A stretch of 64,000 nt of DNA from Streptomyces sp. NRRL F-2580 (GCF_000720115.1 NZ_JOIR01000015.1:1-64000), one strand, 5' to 3'; shown: positions 15,608 to 25,421, counted from the first letter of the stretch. Notes: generated from the letters alone by a model not told the origin. A program made the numbers and translations.

Positions 15608-18014
15608 ATGTCCGCTCCACGGTCCCGCCGTTCCTTCCTGCGCCTCTCCGGAAACGTCGCCCTGGTGACCGGAATCCCCTCCGCCTTCACCCTCTCGACA
15701 CCCGGTACCGCGTCCGCCGCGGGCGACGAGTTCGACCAACTCCGCGACAGGTGGCGCGAGATGGTGCTGGGCAGCGGGTTCGACCCGGCGGCCGCGCCGT
15801 TCGCCGGGAAGCTGGCCCTGCTGGGCAGCCAGGCCGCCGAGCAGCGCGCTGCCATGGCGGTCGCCGCCGGATCGCTCTGGCCCGACCTGCCCCTGACCCT
15901 CTCCGCCTCGGTCACCGCCAGTTACGCCCGGCTGGGGACGATGGCCCAGGCGTACGCGCAGCCCGGCACGGGACTCACGGGCGACAGCGGGCTGGCCGCC
16001 GACGTCATGACCGGGCTCGACCACCTCCACGAGCGGGTCTACAACCCCGCGAAGAGCCAGTTCGGCAACTGGTGGGACTTCCAGATCGGTTCACCGCAGC
16101 TGCTGCTGGACATCAGCACGGTCCTGTACGCGCGGCTCTCCCCCGCGCAGCTCGCCGGCTACCTCGCGGCGGTCGACCGCTTCGTCCCCGACTCCTCGGT
16201 CGCCCAGTACACTGGCACCAGCACCGGCGCCAACCGGGTGGACCTGTGCCGCTCACTGGTCCTGCGCGGCATCCTCGGCCGGAATCCCGCCAAGGTCGCG
16301 CTCGCCCGCGACGCCCTCTCCCCCGTCTTCCCCGTCGTCACCAGCGGGGACGGCTTCTACGCCGACGGGTCCTTCGTCCAGCACACCTACCTCTCCTACA
16401 CCGGCTCCTACGGTGCGGTGCTGCTGGGCGGCCTGGCCGGGCTCTTCGTCCTGCTCAACGGTTCGACCTGGGCGGTCACCGACCCCGGCCGGCAGCTGGT
16501 CCTCGACTCGGTGGAGAAGTCCTTCGCCCCGTTCCTCTACAACGGCCTGATGATGGACGCGGTGTCCGGCCGCTCCACCAGCCGGGGCAGTCCGAGGACC
16601 AACTCCTACGGGTTCCAGGGCGGTGACCACGGCCGGGGCCACGACGTCCTCGCCTCCATAGCCCTGCTGGGGACCGCCGCGAGCAGCGCGGAGCGGCAGC
16701 GTTGGCGCGGGCTGGTGAAGGGCTGGGCGCAGCGGGACTACTACAGCCCGGTGCTCTCGGACACCGACCTCGGCCTCGCGGCACTGGCCCGGCTGGGGGC
16801 CGTACTGGACGACGGCGCCGTCACGGCGATCGCGGAGCCGACCGGGCACCGCCTCTTCCCCAGCATGGACCGGGCCGTCCACCGCCGGCCCGGCTGGGCG
16901 GCCTCGATCAGCATGGCCTCCAGGCGGATGGGCCTCTACGAGACGGGCAACGGGGAGAACCTCCGCGGCTGGCACGCCGGCGCGGGCATGCTCCAGTGGT
17001 GGGGGGGCCACGTACGGCAACGGCCAGTACACCGACGCCTTCTGGCCCACCGTCGACCCGTACCGGCTGCCGGGGACCACCGTGTCGAGGAAGCCGCTCG
17101 CCGACGCGGAGGGGGGTGCGTGGGGCCTGCCGCGGCCGGACGTGAACTGGGTCGGCGGCGCGACGGACGGGGAGTACGCCGCCGTCGGCCAGTTCGTGCG
17201 CGGACTGTCGAGCACGCTGTACGCCAAGAAGTCCTGGTTCTGTCTGGCCGATGCGATCGTCTGCCTGGCGGGGTCGGTGCGGGCCACCGACGGCGCCGCC
17301 GTCGAGACCGTGGTCGAGAACCGCAATCTGGGCGCCACCGGCTCCCAGGCCCTCACCGTGAACGGCGTCGTGCAGTCCACCGCCCTGGGCTGGTCGGCCA
17401 CCCTCCCCGGCACCCGCTGGGCGCAGATCGCGGGCCACGGCGGGTACGTGTTCCCCGGCGGGGCCACGGTCAGGGCGCTGCGCGAGGCCCGGACGGGCTG
17501 CTGGCACGACATCAACACCGGCGGCACCACCGACCCGGTCACCCGCCGCTATCTGACCCTGTGGTTCGACCACGGTGTGGACCCGGCCGACGCCGCCTGC
17601 TCCCACATCCTGCTCCCGGGCGCCACCGTCGCCGCCACCGCGGCCCGGGCCGCCGACACCGGATGGCTCACGGTCCTCGCCAACGACAACGCCCAACAGG
17701 GCGTCCGGGTCGCCCCGCTGGGCGTCACCGCCGTGAACTTCTGGTTCGCCGGGTCGGTCGGCGCCCTCACCGCCGACGGTCCCGCGTGCGTCCTCGTACG
17801 GGAGCACGGCGACGGCCGGGCCACGCTGTGCGTCTCCGATCCGATGCGGATGCGGACCGCGCTGACCATCACGTGGCACAGGCCGGTGGCGTCCGTTCTC
17901 TCCCAGCCGGCCACGGTCACCTCCGCCACCACCGGCTCGGCCCTCACCCTCGTCTTCGGGGACCTCACCGCCCGGGCCGGAGCGACCCAGCGGATCGAGG
18001 TAGCGCTGGGCTGA
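15608..18014 (+). pseudogene. Polysaccharide lyase family 8 (hyaluronate/chondroitin/xanthan lyase type), frameshifted
   Basis: The gene would encode about 801 residues. Residues 1-38 are a Tat signal (SRRSFLRLSG). The alpha-toroid domain holds NWWDFQIGSPQ, Asn209 (TSTGANRVD), His259 and Tyr268 (GSFVQHTYLSYTGSYG). Their spacing of 50 and 9 residues equals that of the catalytic Asn/His/Tyr of pneumococcal hyaluronate lyase. A beta-sandwich domain follows in another frame from about 17008. The break is in a run of seven G at 17001-17007: one fewer G restores a continuous reading through YGNGQYTDAFWPTVDPYRLPG. The encoded enzyme would cut acidic polysaccharides by beta-elimination outside the cell. 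Whether the frameshift is real or a sequencing error is open. Confidence 0.85.
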
Positions 18015-18023
18015 CGCCGCGGG

Positions 18024-19192
18024 TCAGCGCACGAGGGAGCGGAGCAACCGGGGTCCGCCTCGGTCAGCCGGTCCAGGACCAGGCGCCCGTCGGCCGCCGG
18101 GATCGGCAGCGCTGAGGGGACGACGAGGACGGAGCAGCCCGCGGCCTCGGCGGACGCCAGCCCGGTGGGGCTGTCCTTCACGGCGACGCAGGACCGGGGG
18201 TCGACGCCGAGGGCCCGGGCGGCGGCGAGGTACGGGTCGGGGTGCGGCTTGGACCGCGGGGTCTCGCCGTCCGCCACGGTGACGGCGAAGCGGTGCGGGC
18301 CGAGCGCCGACACGACCACGTCGACGACCGACCGGTGGGAGGCGGAGACGAGGCCGAGCGGGATGCCGTCGGCGGCGAGCGCGTCGAGGAGTTCCAGCGC
18401 GCCCGCCATGGGCCGGGGTCCGCGGGAGACCCGCTCGTGGAAACCCGCGAGGAGGACCCGCCCGATCTCCTCCACGGTGCCGCGGCCGGCGGTGACGGCG
18501 TGGAGGTGGCCGGCCGTGTCCAGAACCGAACGCCCCAGCACGGCCGGCTCGTCGGCCGCGGTGAGCGTGTGCCCCAGGGCCCGGGCCACGGCTTCGGCCG
18601 CCTGCCACCACAGCGGCTCGGTGTCGACGAGCGTTCCGTCCATGTCGAAGAGCACCGCCCGCAGGCCTTCGCCGGGGCGGGCGAAGGCATCGACGGGGGT
18701 GGTGGTGAAGGGACGGCCGTCGAGGGTCCAGTGCGAGTCGGGAGTGCGGCCGAGGGCGGCGTACACATGGGCGGCGACGTCCGCCAGGCGCAGCCGGCGG
18801 ACGGGTGCTCCGGCGGTGACGTCCGGGCCGCAGCAGGCGACCCAGGCCGTCCGCTCCTCGCGGGAGCGGCCGCCGTGCCCGCCGGCGTCCCGGTGGCCGT
18901 GGTCGGTGACCACGATCACCGTCCAGGTCTCCCGCGCGTACGAGGGCCTGGCGCGGACCGCGGCGAGCAGCCGCCCGAGGCGTTCGTCCGCCCGCTCGAC
19001 GGCCCGTAGGTACTCGGGGCCGCAGCCGCGCAGGTGGCCGGTCTCGTCCACCGCGCCGAGGTAGACGAAGGAGGCCTCCGGGTCGTCGGTCTCCAGTACG
19101 TGGACGGCCTCGGCGGTGATCTGGAGCAGGTCGAGGTGTACGCCGTCGATGCCGACGACCAGGACGCGGCGGCGGGGGCTGGGTCCTGGCAC
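18024..19192 (-). pseudogene. Alkaline-phosphatase/phosphodiesterase fragment fused to a HAD phosphatase; possible 3' frameshift
   Basis: GTG 19192 directly abuts the permease stop. Residues 1-165 resemble an alkaline phosphatase-superfamily enzyme: the N-terminal metal strand VLVVGIDGVHLDLL jumps straight to the late motifs YLGAVDETGH and VTDHGH, so the middle of the domain with the nucleophile appears deleted. Residues 178-385 form a HAD hydrolase: FDMDGTLVDTEP, LVSASH, KPHPDPY and AVKDSPTGLASAEAAG. The frame then runs through into the lyase gene. Adding one base to the four-G run at 18050-18053 gives the natural ending LLRSLVR with a stop at 18024. The HAD half may be active; the phosphatase half likely is not. 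It is the last gene of the sugar ABC operon. Confidence 0.72.
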
Positions 19193-20137
19193 CTACTTCA
19201 CCGCACCCGTCGTCATTCCGGAGCGCCAGAAGCGCTGGAGGCAGAGGAAGGCGATCACCAGCGGGACCACGGCGATGAGCGAGCCGGTGATCGCCAGCGA
19301 GTACATCTCCGGGCTCTCCGTCGTCGAGATGTTCCACATGTGGAGGCCGAGGCTGACGGGGTACAGGTCCTTGTCGTTCAGCATCACGAGGGCGCCGTAG
19401 AAGTTGTTCCAGCTCGCGGTGAAGGAGAAGAGGAAGAGCGTCGTGAACCCCGGGGCGAGCATCGGCAGTGCGATCGTGCGGAAGGTCCGCACCTCGCCCG
19501 CGCCGTCGACCCTGGCCGCCTCGATGACCTCGTAGGGGACGTAGCCCTCGGAGAAGACCCGGGCGAGGTAGACGCCGAACGGGTTGACCAGGGAGGGGAT
19601 CAGCAGGGCCCAGTAGGTGTTGGTGAGCCCGGCCTCGGAGGCCAGCAGGTACGTGGGGAGGGTCAGGACCGCTCCCGGTACGAGCACGCCCGCGAGGACG
19701 ACGCCGAAGAGCTTCTCCTTGCCGGCGAAGGCGTACTTGTCGAAGGCGTACCCCGCCGCGACCGATATGAGGGAGGAGAGGGCGGAGCCGACGACGGCGT
19801 ACAGGACGGTGTTGAGCAGCCAGCGTCCGTAGATGCCGTCGTTGTGGGTGAAGACGTCGTGGATGTTGGAGAGGAGGTTGAACTCCCCGAAGGCGAAGCC
19901 GCTGGTGGCGAAGAGGTCACGGCGGTTCTTGGTGGCGGCGATCAGCAGCCAGGTGATCGGCATCAGCGTGTAGAGCGTCAGCATGATCAGCACCGTGTTG
20001 ACGGCGGCCTTGGAGGCCCAGGCGCGGGGGGCGCCGGGCCCGGACCGGCGGGGGCGCCGGCGCGTGGGGGTGGGGCGGTCGGGCGGCGGGGCGCCGCGCT
20101 CGGCGGCGGCGCGGGGGTGGACGGTCTCCGTGGTCAT
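19193..20137 (-). CDS. Carbohydrate ABC transporter permease (MalG type)
   Basis: The 314-residue protein has six membrane segments after a 38-residue Pro/Arg-rich cytoplasmic tail. The EAA loop, EVIEAARVDGAGEVRTFRTI near residue 210, contacts the ATPase. This is the second inner-membrane subunit of a CUT1 sugar importer. Its start overlaps the stop of the first permease by 4 bp. No ATPase gene is in the operon, so it must use a shared MsiK-type ATPase encoded elsewhere, as is usual in Streptomyces. Confidence 0.92.
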   Translation of the reverse strand: MTTETVHPRAAAERGAPPPDRPTPTRRRPRRSGPGAPRAWASKAAVNTVLIMLTLYTLMPITWLLIAATKNRRDLFATSGFAFGEFNLLSNIHDVFTHNDGIYGRWLLNTVLYAVVGSALSSLISVAAGYAFDKYAFAGKEKLFGVVLAGVLVPGAVLTLPTYLLASEAGLTNTYWALLIPSLVNPFGVYLARVFSEGYVPYEVIEAARVDGAGEVRTFRTIALPMLAPGFTTLFLFSFTASWNNFYGALVMLNDKDLYPVSLGLHMWNISTTESPEMYSLAITGSLIAVVPLVIAFLCLQRFWRSGMTTGAVK

Positions 20138-21084
20138 GCTTCCTGCCACCGCTTCCCGATCCGGGTCACCGCGTAGGACAGCGCTCCGGCCACCAGGGCC
20201 AGCAGCAGCGACGCGGCGGCCGCGCTCGCGTAGTCCTGGTCGATGAACGCCTTGCTGACGATGTACATGGTGGGCGACCAGTCGTTGCCGAGGGCCTGCG
20301 CCTTGTCGGAGAGCAGCTTGGGCTCGGTGAAGAGCTGGACCGCTCCGACACAGGTGAACAAGACGGTCATGACCACCGAGGAGCGGATGATCGGGACCTT
20401 GATGCGCAGGGCGATGCGCCAGGCGCCGGCACCGTCGACCGTGGCGGCCTCGATGACCTCGCGGGGCACGGCCTGGAGCGCGGCGAAGAAGATCACCATG
20501 TTGTAGCCGGCCCACTGCCAGACGGCGATGTTGACCACCGACGAGAGGGAGTTGCCCGGTGAGAAGAAGTTCCAGCTGCCGCCCGCGCCGTCGATCCACT
20601 CGATCACCGGGCTGAGTCCGGGGGTGTAGAGGTAGATCCAGATGATCGCGGCGATCAGTCCCGGCACGGCGTGCGGCAGGAAAAGGGCGAGTTGGAAGAA
20701 GCGCTTGGCCCGGGCGTAGGCGGAGTCGACGAGGAGGGCCAGGGCCAGGGCGCCGCCGATCATCACCGGGATGTAGGCCACGCAGTACGCGGCGACGTTC
20801 AGGAAGGACGTGCGGAACGCCGGATCGGCCAGCACCCCCGAGTAGTTCGCCACGCCGGAGAAGGTCCGCTCGACGCCGCCGAACCCGAGCCCCGAGGACT
20901 GCTCCCGGTACAGGCTCATCCATCCCGCGTACCCGACCGGTGCCAGCGTGACGACGGTGAAGAGCGCGAAGAAGGGGGTGAGGAAGAGGGCGGCGGCGCC
21001 GCGTCGGCCGCGGCGGAGCGGGCGCGCGGGGCGTACGCGCAGGGGTGGCGGCGTACGCGGCGGGGTACTGGGGGGTGCTGCCAC
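20134..21084 (-). CDS. Carbohydrate ABC transporter permease (MalF type)
   Basis: The 316-residue protein has six membrane helices and the EAA loop EVIEAATVDGAGAWRIALRI near residue 208. The GTG start at 21084 follows AAGGAGCCTCCC. The N-terminus (about 28 residues) is Pro/Arg-rich and cytoplasmic. It is the first permease of the operon, 88 bp after the binding-protein gene, and its end overlaps the next permease start. It forms a heterodimeric channel with that protein. Confidence 0.92.
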   Translation of the reverse strand: MAAPPSTPPRTPPPLRVRPARPLRRGRRGAAALFLTPFFALFTVVTLAPVGYAGWMSLYREQSSGLGFGGVERTFSGVANYSGVLADPAFRTSFLNVAAYCVAYIPVMIGGALALALLVDSAYARAKRFFQLALFLPHAVPGLIAAIIWIYLYTPGLSPVIEWIDGAGGSWNFFSPGNSLSSVVNIAVWQWAGYNMVIFFAALQAVPREVIEAATVDGAGAWRIALRIKVPIIRSSVVMTVLFTCVGAVQLFTEPKLLSDKAQALGNDWSPTMYIVSKAFIDQDYASAAAASLLLALVAGALSYAVTRIGKRWQEA

Positions 21085-21172
21085 GGGAGGCTCCTTGGCG
21101 GGGTGCGGTGGCGCGGAGTTCGGGGCCTGGGAGGGGGTGGGCGGCGGATCGGGCGGGGCGCCCCCGGCCGGT

Positions 21173-22480
21173 TCACTTGGCGAGCTTGAGACCGCGGCTC
21201 TCGATCGCCGTACGGGCCGATTCCTGGGCCTTTGCCAGTCCGCCGGCCAGGCCGTGCTTGGCCGCCTCGTCCTTGAAGTCGGCGTTGACCTCGCCCCAGA
21301 CCGGGCCCCAGGTCCACCCGGGGACGATCGTGCCGACCTGCTGACCGGTCAGCCCGTAGAGGTCCTGGCCGCCGAAGTAGGAGGTGTCGAAGGCCTTCGC
21401 GGCCACCGCCGCCATGGCCGGGTTCGCGGGCAGGGCGCTGCTCGGGTTCTTCAGCGCGCTGATCCGGGCTTCCATCGAGGCCGGGTCCGTGGTCACCCAC
21501 TTGATGAACTCGGCGGCGGCCTTGGCGTGCTTGCTGCCCTTGGTCACGGCGAAGCTCGTGCCGCCGTACATGCCGCTGGCCGGGGTGCCGCCCCAGTGGG
21601 GGATGGGAGCGACGCCCCACTTCTCCTTGAGGTCGGGCATGGTGGAGACCATGCCGCCCGCGCTCCACGCGGCGCCCAGGACGCTGACGGTCGTGCCGTC
21701 GGCCTTGGACTTGTTCTCCTCGGGGGTGCCGGCGCCGTAGTTGAAGACCAGGTCGTCGTCGAGCATGCCCTGCCAGAACGCGGCGACCTTCTGCGAAGGC
21801 GCGTCGTTGATCTCGGGCTTCCAGGCGCCGTCGGCGATCTGGAACCACTTCGCGCCGGCCTGCCAGGACAGGGCCGCCTGCAGCGGGGCGTCCGTGGGGA
21901 AGGAGCCCATGCGCGCCTCGGGGTCGGCGGCCTTGATCCGCTCGGCGGCGGCGCGGTATTCGTCCCAGGTCTTCGGCACGGTCACGCCGTACTTCTCGAA
22001 GAGGTCCTTGCGGTAGAAGTAGACCTGCGGGGTGGCGTCGAAGGGGACCGACCAGGTCTTGCCGCCGAAGGTCACCAGGTTCTGGACTCCCGCCGGGAAG
22101 CTCTTCTCGACGAGTTCCCCGGACGAGGCGGTGAGGTCCTCCAGGTAGCCCTGGCTCGCGAACTCGGGGACCATGCTGTACTCGATGGTCGCCACGTCCG
22201 GCGCGTCGCCCGCCTTGATCGCGTTGCTGATCTTGCTGTAGCCGTCGGCGCCGCCGGGTATCTGGGAGAACCGCACCTGGACGTCGGTGTGCGTCTTGTT
22301 GAACGCGGCGGCCGCGGCCTCGGCGCCGCCGGTCCAGGTCCAGTACGTGAGGGTGACGGGCTTTCCGTCGTCCGCGGCGGCAGGCGAGTTGGTGGAACCG
22401 GCACCGCAGGCGGTGGTCAGCAGGGCGAGGGACACCGCTGCGGCCACCGCGCCGTAGGCACGCAAGGACTGAACCTTCAT
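21173..22480 (-). CDS. Sugar ABC transporter substrate-binding lipoprotein (family 1)
   Basis: The lipobox LLTTACG places the lipidated Cys at residue 25. The mature protein (about 410 residues) is a family 1 extracellular solute-binding protein, with VTLTYWTWTGGAEAAAAAFNK at the start, APDVATIEY, WSVPFDATPQVYFYRKDLFEKYG and a C-terminal lobe. The ATG at 22480 has AAGGAG upstream. It heads the importer operon and lies 83 bp downstream of an operator that is nearly identical to that of the PL8 lyase. The likely substrates are therefore unsaturated oligosaccharides released by the lyase; this is an inference from shared control. Confidence 0.92.
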   Translation of the reverse strand: MKVQSLRAYGAVAAAVSLALLTTACGAGSTNSPAAADDGKPVTLTYWTWTGGAEAAAAAFNKTHTDVQVRFSQIPGGADGYSKISNAIKAGDAPDVATIEYSMVPEFASQGYLEDLTASSGELVEKSFPAGVQNLVTFGGKTWSVPFDATPQVYFYRKDLFEKYGVTVPKTWDEYRAAAERIKAADPEARMGSFPTDAPLQAALSWQAGAKWFQIADGAWKPEINDAPSQKVAAFWQGMLDDDLVFNYGAGTPEENKSKADGTTVSVLGAAWSAGGMVSTMPDLKEKWGVAPIPHWGGTPASGMYGGTSFAVTKGSKHAKAAAEFIKWVTTDPASMEARISALKNPSSALPANPAMAAVAAKAFDTSYFGGQDLYGLTGQQVGTIVPGWTWGPVWGEVNADFKDEAAKHGLAGGLAKAQESARTAIESRGLKLAK

Positions 22481-22562
22481 GTCAACTGCTCCTTGGCGAG
22501 TGGGCTGAACGGGGTGAATCATTCGCTCAGGCGTCTTGAACGTCAAGACCATCTGAACTATT

Positions 22563-22580
22563 GATCAATACGATCAGTTC
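22563..22580. promoter_or_regulatory. Operator copy 2, upstream of the sugar importer operon
   Basis: GATCAATACGATCAGTTC matches the lyase operator at 16 of 18 positions and lies 83 bp before the binding-protein ATG. A GAACT on the left mirrors AGTTC on the right, so the full site is partly palindromic. Confidence 0.65.
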
Positions 22581-22609
22581 GGCGTATCCGCAACGGCAGC
22601 CGCTGCCGG

Positions 22610-23626
22610 TCAGGCGGTCCGGTGGAGGTCCGCGCGGTGGACCGGGTGCGCGAACGGCAGCCCGGCGGCGTAGCGGGCGAACTCGTCGATGGCGGAATCC
22701 GCCATCCTGTGCAGTTCGTTGCCGAGGGAACCCGCGATGTGCGGGGTGAGCAGTACGTTCGGCAGGTCGTACAGCGGGGAGTCGGCCGGCAGGACCTCCG
22801 GCTCGGTGACGTCGACGACCCCGTGGAGCCGGCCGGAGGTCAACTCGTCGGTGAAAGCGGGCCCGTCGACCAGGGAGCCGCGAGCCGTGTTGATGAGCGT
22901 GGCGCCGTCGCGCATCAGCGCCAGCCGCCGGCGGTCGATCATCGACCGCGTCTCCGGCAGGGCGGGCGCGTGCAGGCTGACCACGTCGCAGATCCGGCAG
23001 AGTTCGTCGAGCCCGACGCGGCGGGCACCGATCTCCCTCGCCTGATGATCACTCAGATAAGGGTCGTGGACGACGAGTTCCAGATCGTACGGGCGCAGGA
23101 GCTCGATCACCCGGCGGCCGGTCCGGGAGGCGCCGACGATGCCGACGGTCCGGCGGTAGTTGCCCACGTCGCCGTAGCGCAGGTGCCAGTCGTGATGGGT
23201 GTCGCGGACGCGGCGGTAGTCCTCGCGCAGCTGGAGCACGCGTTTGTTGGAGAGGAGGACCATGGCGACGGTGTACTCGGCCACCGGAAGGGAGTTGGCC
23301 AGGGCGGCGGAGGAGACGACGACGCCCCGGTTCCAGCAGGCATCGGTGACCAGCTGTTTGACGGAGCCGGCCGCGTGCACGACGGCTTTGAGGCGGGGTG
23401 CGGCCGCCAGCGCCCCGGCGTCGACGGCGGGAGCGCCCCAGAAGGTGAGCAGGACCTCCGCCTCCGCCAGTGCCCGCGCGGCCTCGGGTTTTCCGAAGTC
23501 GTCGGCGATGAGATCCGGGTCGAGGTCGGCCACTTCGCCGAGCCGTCGGGCGGCGGCGTCGTCCAGCAGGCGGGGCCGGAGCTCGGGGGCCATCGCGAGC
23601 AGGGTCCGTGGGCGGCGAACAGGCAT
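22610..23626 (-). CDS. D-2-hydroxyacid dehydrogenase family protein
   Basis: The 338-residue protein has the two-lobed formate/glycerate dehydrogenase layout. The nucleotide fold shows GIVGASRTGRRVIELL near residue 157 (a slightly altered GxGxxG), and the acidic VVHDPYL that follows favours NAD. Catalytic candidates are Arg in NTARGSLVDG, Glu in DVTEPEVLP and His in TPHIAGS. It reduces a 2-keto acid or oxidises a 2-hydroxy acid. ATG 23626 has AAGGAG eight bases upstream. Its position next to the lyase/importer genes and a weak related operator suggest a role in handling uronate or keto-sugar products. Confidence 0.88.
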   Translation of the reverse strand: MPVRRPRTLLAMAPELRPRLLDDAAARRLGEVADLDPDLIADDFGKPEAARALAEAEVLLTFWGAPAVDAGALAAAPRLKAVVHAAGSVKQLVTDACWNRGVVVSSAALANSLPVAEYTVAMVLLSNKRVLQLREDYRRVRDTHHDWHLRYGDVGNYRRTVGIVGASRTGRRVIELLRPYDLELVVHDPYLSDHQAREIGARRVGLDELCRICDVVSLHAPALPETRSMIDRRRLALMRDGATLINTARGSLVDGPAFTDELTSGRLHGVVDVTEPEVLPADSPLYDLPNVLLTPHIAGSLGNELHRMADSAIDEFARYAAGLPFAHPVHRADLHRTA

Positions 23627-23689
23627 CTGGGACTCCTTGCGGCTGAGTGAGGCCGCGCCGACTCTATGAATCCAGATTCCGAGCGTCAA

Positions 23690-23708
23690 GATCTATCAAT
23701 CGAATAGC
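23690..23708. promoter_or_regulatory. Weak related operator upstream of the dehydrogenase
   Basis: Within this stretch TATCAATCGAATAGCTC aligns with GATCAATACGATCAGTTC at 13 of 17 positions if one gap is allowed. It lies about 64-82 bp before the start codon, like the two stronger copies. Because of the gap this is only suggestive. Confidence 0.3.
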
Positions 23709-23831
23709 TCCATACGCTCACAACGATCGCCAAAAATCGACGTACCCGATCGCCGCGCATTCGCCGTGGGGCAGCGGGGCAGGATGTCGCCCGTGACGGG
23801 CCCGGATCCGAGGCACGAGGAGGAGACCGCC

Positions 23832-24755
23832 ATGTCGTCCACCCCTTCCGGCGAACCACACGGTACGGCCGCCTTGTTGGTCAATCCGCGCGGCGAGTAC
23901 CTGCTCCACCTGCGCGACGCGAACAAGCCCCACATCTGCGACCCGGGGACGTGGAGCATCCCGGGCGGCGGCCGCGAGGGGAACGAGACCTCGCGGGAGG
24001 CGATCGCGCGGGAGCTGAAGGAGGAGACCGGCCTGACGGTCCCGCTGGAACCGTTCACGGTCGTCGACTGTCACGGACCCGGCGCCGCCGAAGGCCGGAT
24101 CCAGGTCTACCTCGGCGCCTGGGACGGCGATGCCGACGCCCTGCCGCTCAGCGAAGGGATCATGCTGCGCTGGTTCGACGCCCGTACGACCGCGCACCTG
24201 ACGATGTGCCCGTGGACGCAGCAGGTCATCGACCAGCACCGGGCGCTGGTGGACGGGACGGAACCGGGCCCGCGCCTGCGTACGTCGGCGGAGGTGCCCG
24301 CCGGTCAACCGGGCGGCGGGGCCCTCCTCACCATCGTCGGGGTCCACCTCTACCTGGAGCGGGACGGCCGGATCCTGCTCGGACTGCGCCACCCCGACTC
24401 GGCGTTCGGCGCTTCGCACCACCACTTCCTCGCCGGCCACTGCGAGCAGGAGTCCGCGGTCGCCTGCCTGATCCGCGAGGCGCGGGAGGAAGCCGGCCTG
24501 GTGCTGCGGGCCGAGGACATCGAGCTCACGCACGTCGTGCACCTGGTCGACCTCCCGGGCTCGCGGCCGCGCCTGCAACTGGTCTTCCGCGCGCACCGGT
24601 GGGAGGGGACGGTGGAGGTCCGCGAGCCGGAGAAGTGCGTCAGCTGGGGCTGGTGGCCGACCGACGCGCTGCCGGAGCCGATCGTGCCGTACGCCCGGGC
24701 GGCGGTCGAGGGCATCCGGGCGGGGCGGCTCTACACCGAGATGGGGTGGCTGTGA
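23832..24755 (+). CDS. Tandem double-NUDIX hydrolase
   Basis: The 307-residue protein contains two NUDIX domains. The first (residues about 8-130) has a complete box, GREGNETSREAIARELKEETGL. The second (about 160-300) has GHCEQESAVACLIREAREEAGL, in which the leading Gly is one position off, so it may be weaker. NUDIX enzymes hydrolyse nucleoside diphosphates linked to another group. The ATG at 23832 follows GAGGAGGAGACC. The stop overlaps the next NUDIX gene's start (GTGA), so the two are coupled. Confidence 0.85.
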   Translation: MSSTPSGEPHGTAALLVNPRGEYLLHLRDANKPHICDPGTWSIPGGGREGNETSREAIARELKEETGLTVPLEPFTVVDCHGPGAAEGRIQVYLGAWDGDADALPLSEGIMLRWFDARTTAHLTMCPWTQQVIDQHRALVDGTEPGPRLRTSAEVPAGQPGGGALLTIVGVHLYLERDGRILLGLRHPDSAFGASHHHFLAGHCEQESAVACLIREAREEAGLVLRAEDIELTHVVHLVDLPGSRPRLQLVFRAHRWEGTVEVREPEKCVSWGWWPTDALPEPIVPYARAAVEGIRAGRLYTEMGWL

Positions 24756-25309
24756 CCGCCGGCGACCACCCGGGAGCGGTGGGCCGGTACACCCTCCCGG
24801 TGGATGTCCACCTGATCCTGCGCCGCGACGGCGAGCGGGGGCCTGAGGTCCTGCTGTCCCGACGGGCGGGCCCGGTCTACGCGGCCGGCATGTGGCACCT
24901 GCCCTCCGGGCACCTCGACGGCCCGCACGAGGACGTGGTCCAGGCCGTGGTCCGCGAAGCCCGGGAGGAGACGGGCGTCCTCATCGCCCTCGGGGACGTG
25001 GCCTCGGCGGTGACCGTCCATCACCGCGGCCCCCGCGGCCACGCCCGGCTCGGCCTGTTCTTCGAGGTCAGGCGCTGGACGGGCGCGCCGGGGGTGCGGG
25101 AGCCGGAGGTGTGCGACGCGATGGGCTGGTACCGGCTCGACGCCCTGCCGGAGCCGATCATCGCGTACTGCCGGGCCGGACTCGACGCGTACGCGGCAAG
25201 GCGGCCGGCGGCCGTCCACTTCCAACACCTCGGCGACCCGATCCCCTACCGCCCCGACGGCCCACGGCGCACCCGGCTCCTGGACGGGGTGGGCCCAGGG
25301 GGGTCCTGA
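24752..25309 (+). CDS. NUDIX hydrolase
   Basis: The 185-residue protein has one NUDIX domain: GMWHLPSGHLDG, then the helix EDVVQAVVREAREETGV near residues 62-78, and MGWYRLDALPEPI near the end. GTG at 24752 overlaps the stop of the double-NUDIX gene, and both proteins end their domains with the same ALPEPI block, which suggests a common origin by duplication. The substrate is unknown. Confidence 0.85.
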   Translation: MTAGDHPGAVGRYTLPVDVHLILRRDGERGPEVLLSRRAGPVYAAGMWHLPSGHLDGPHEDVVQAVVREAREETGVLIALGDVASAVTVHHRGPRGHARLGLFFEVRRWTGAPGVREPEVCDAMGWYRLDALPEPIIAYCRAGLDAYAARRPAAVHFQHLGDPIPYRPDGPRRTRLLDGVGPGGS

Positions 25310-25421
25310 GCCGTCACCGCAAGTCGGCGGGGACCTGTCGCTGGGACGGGGAAACCCGGACGGCCTCGCGCACCCGGGCGCGGGCGTCACGGACTCCCCA
25401 CGTTGAATCGTGCGCCGGCCG

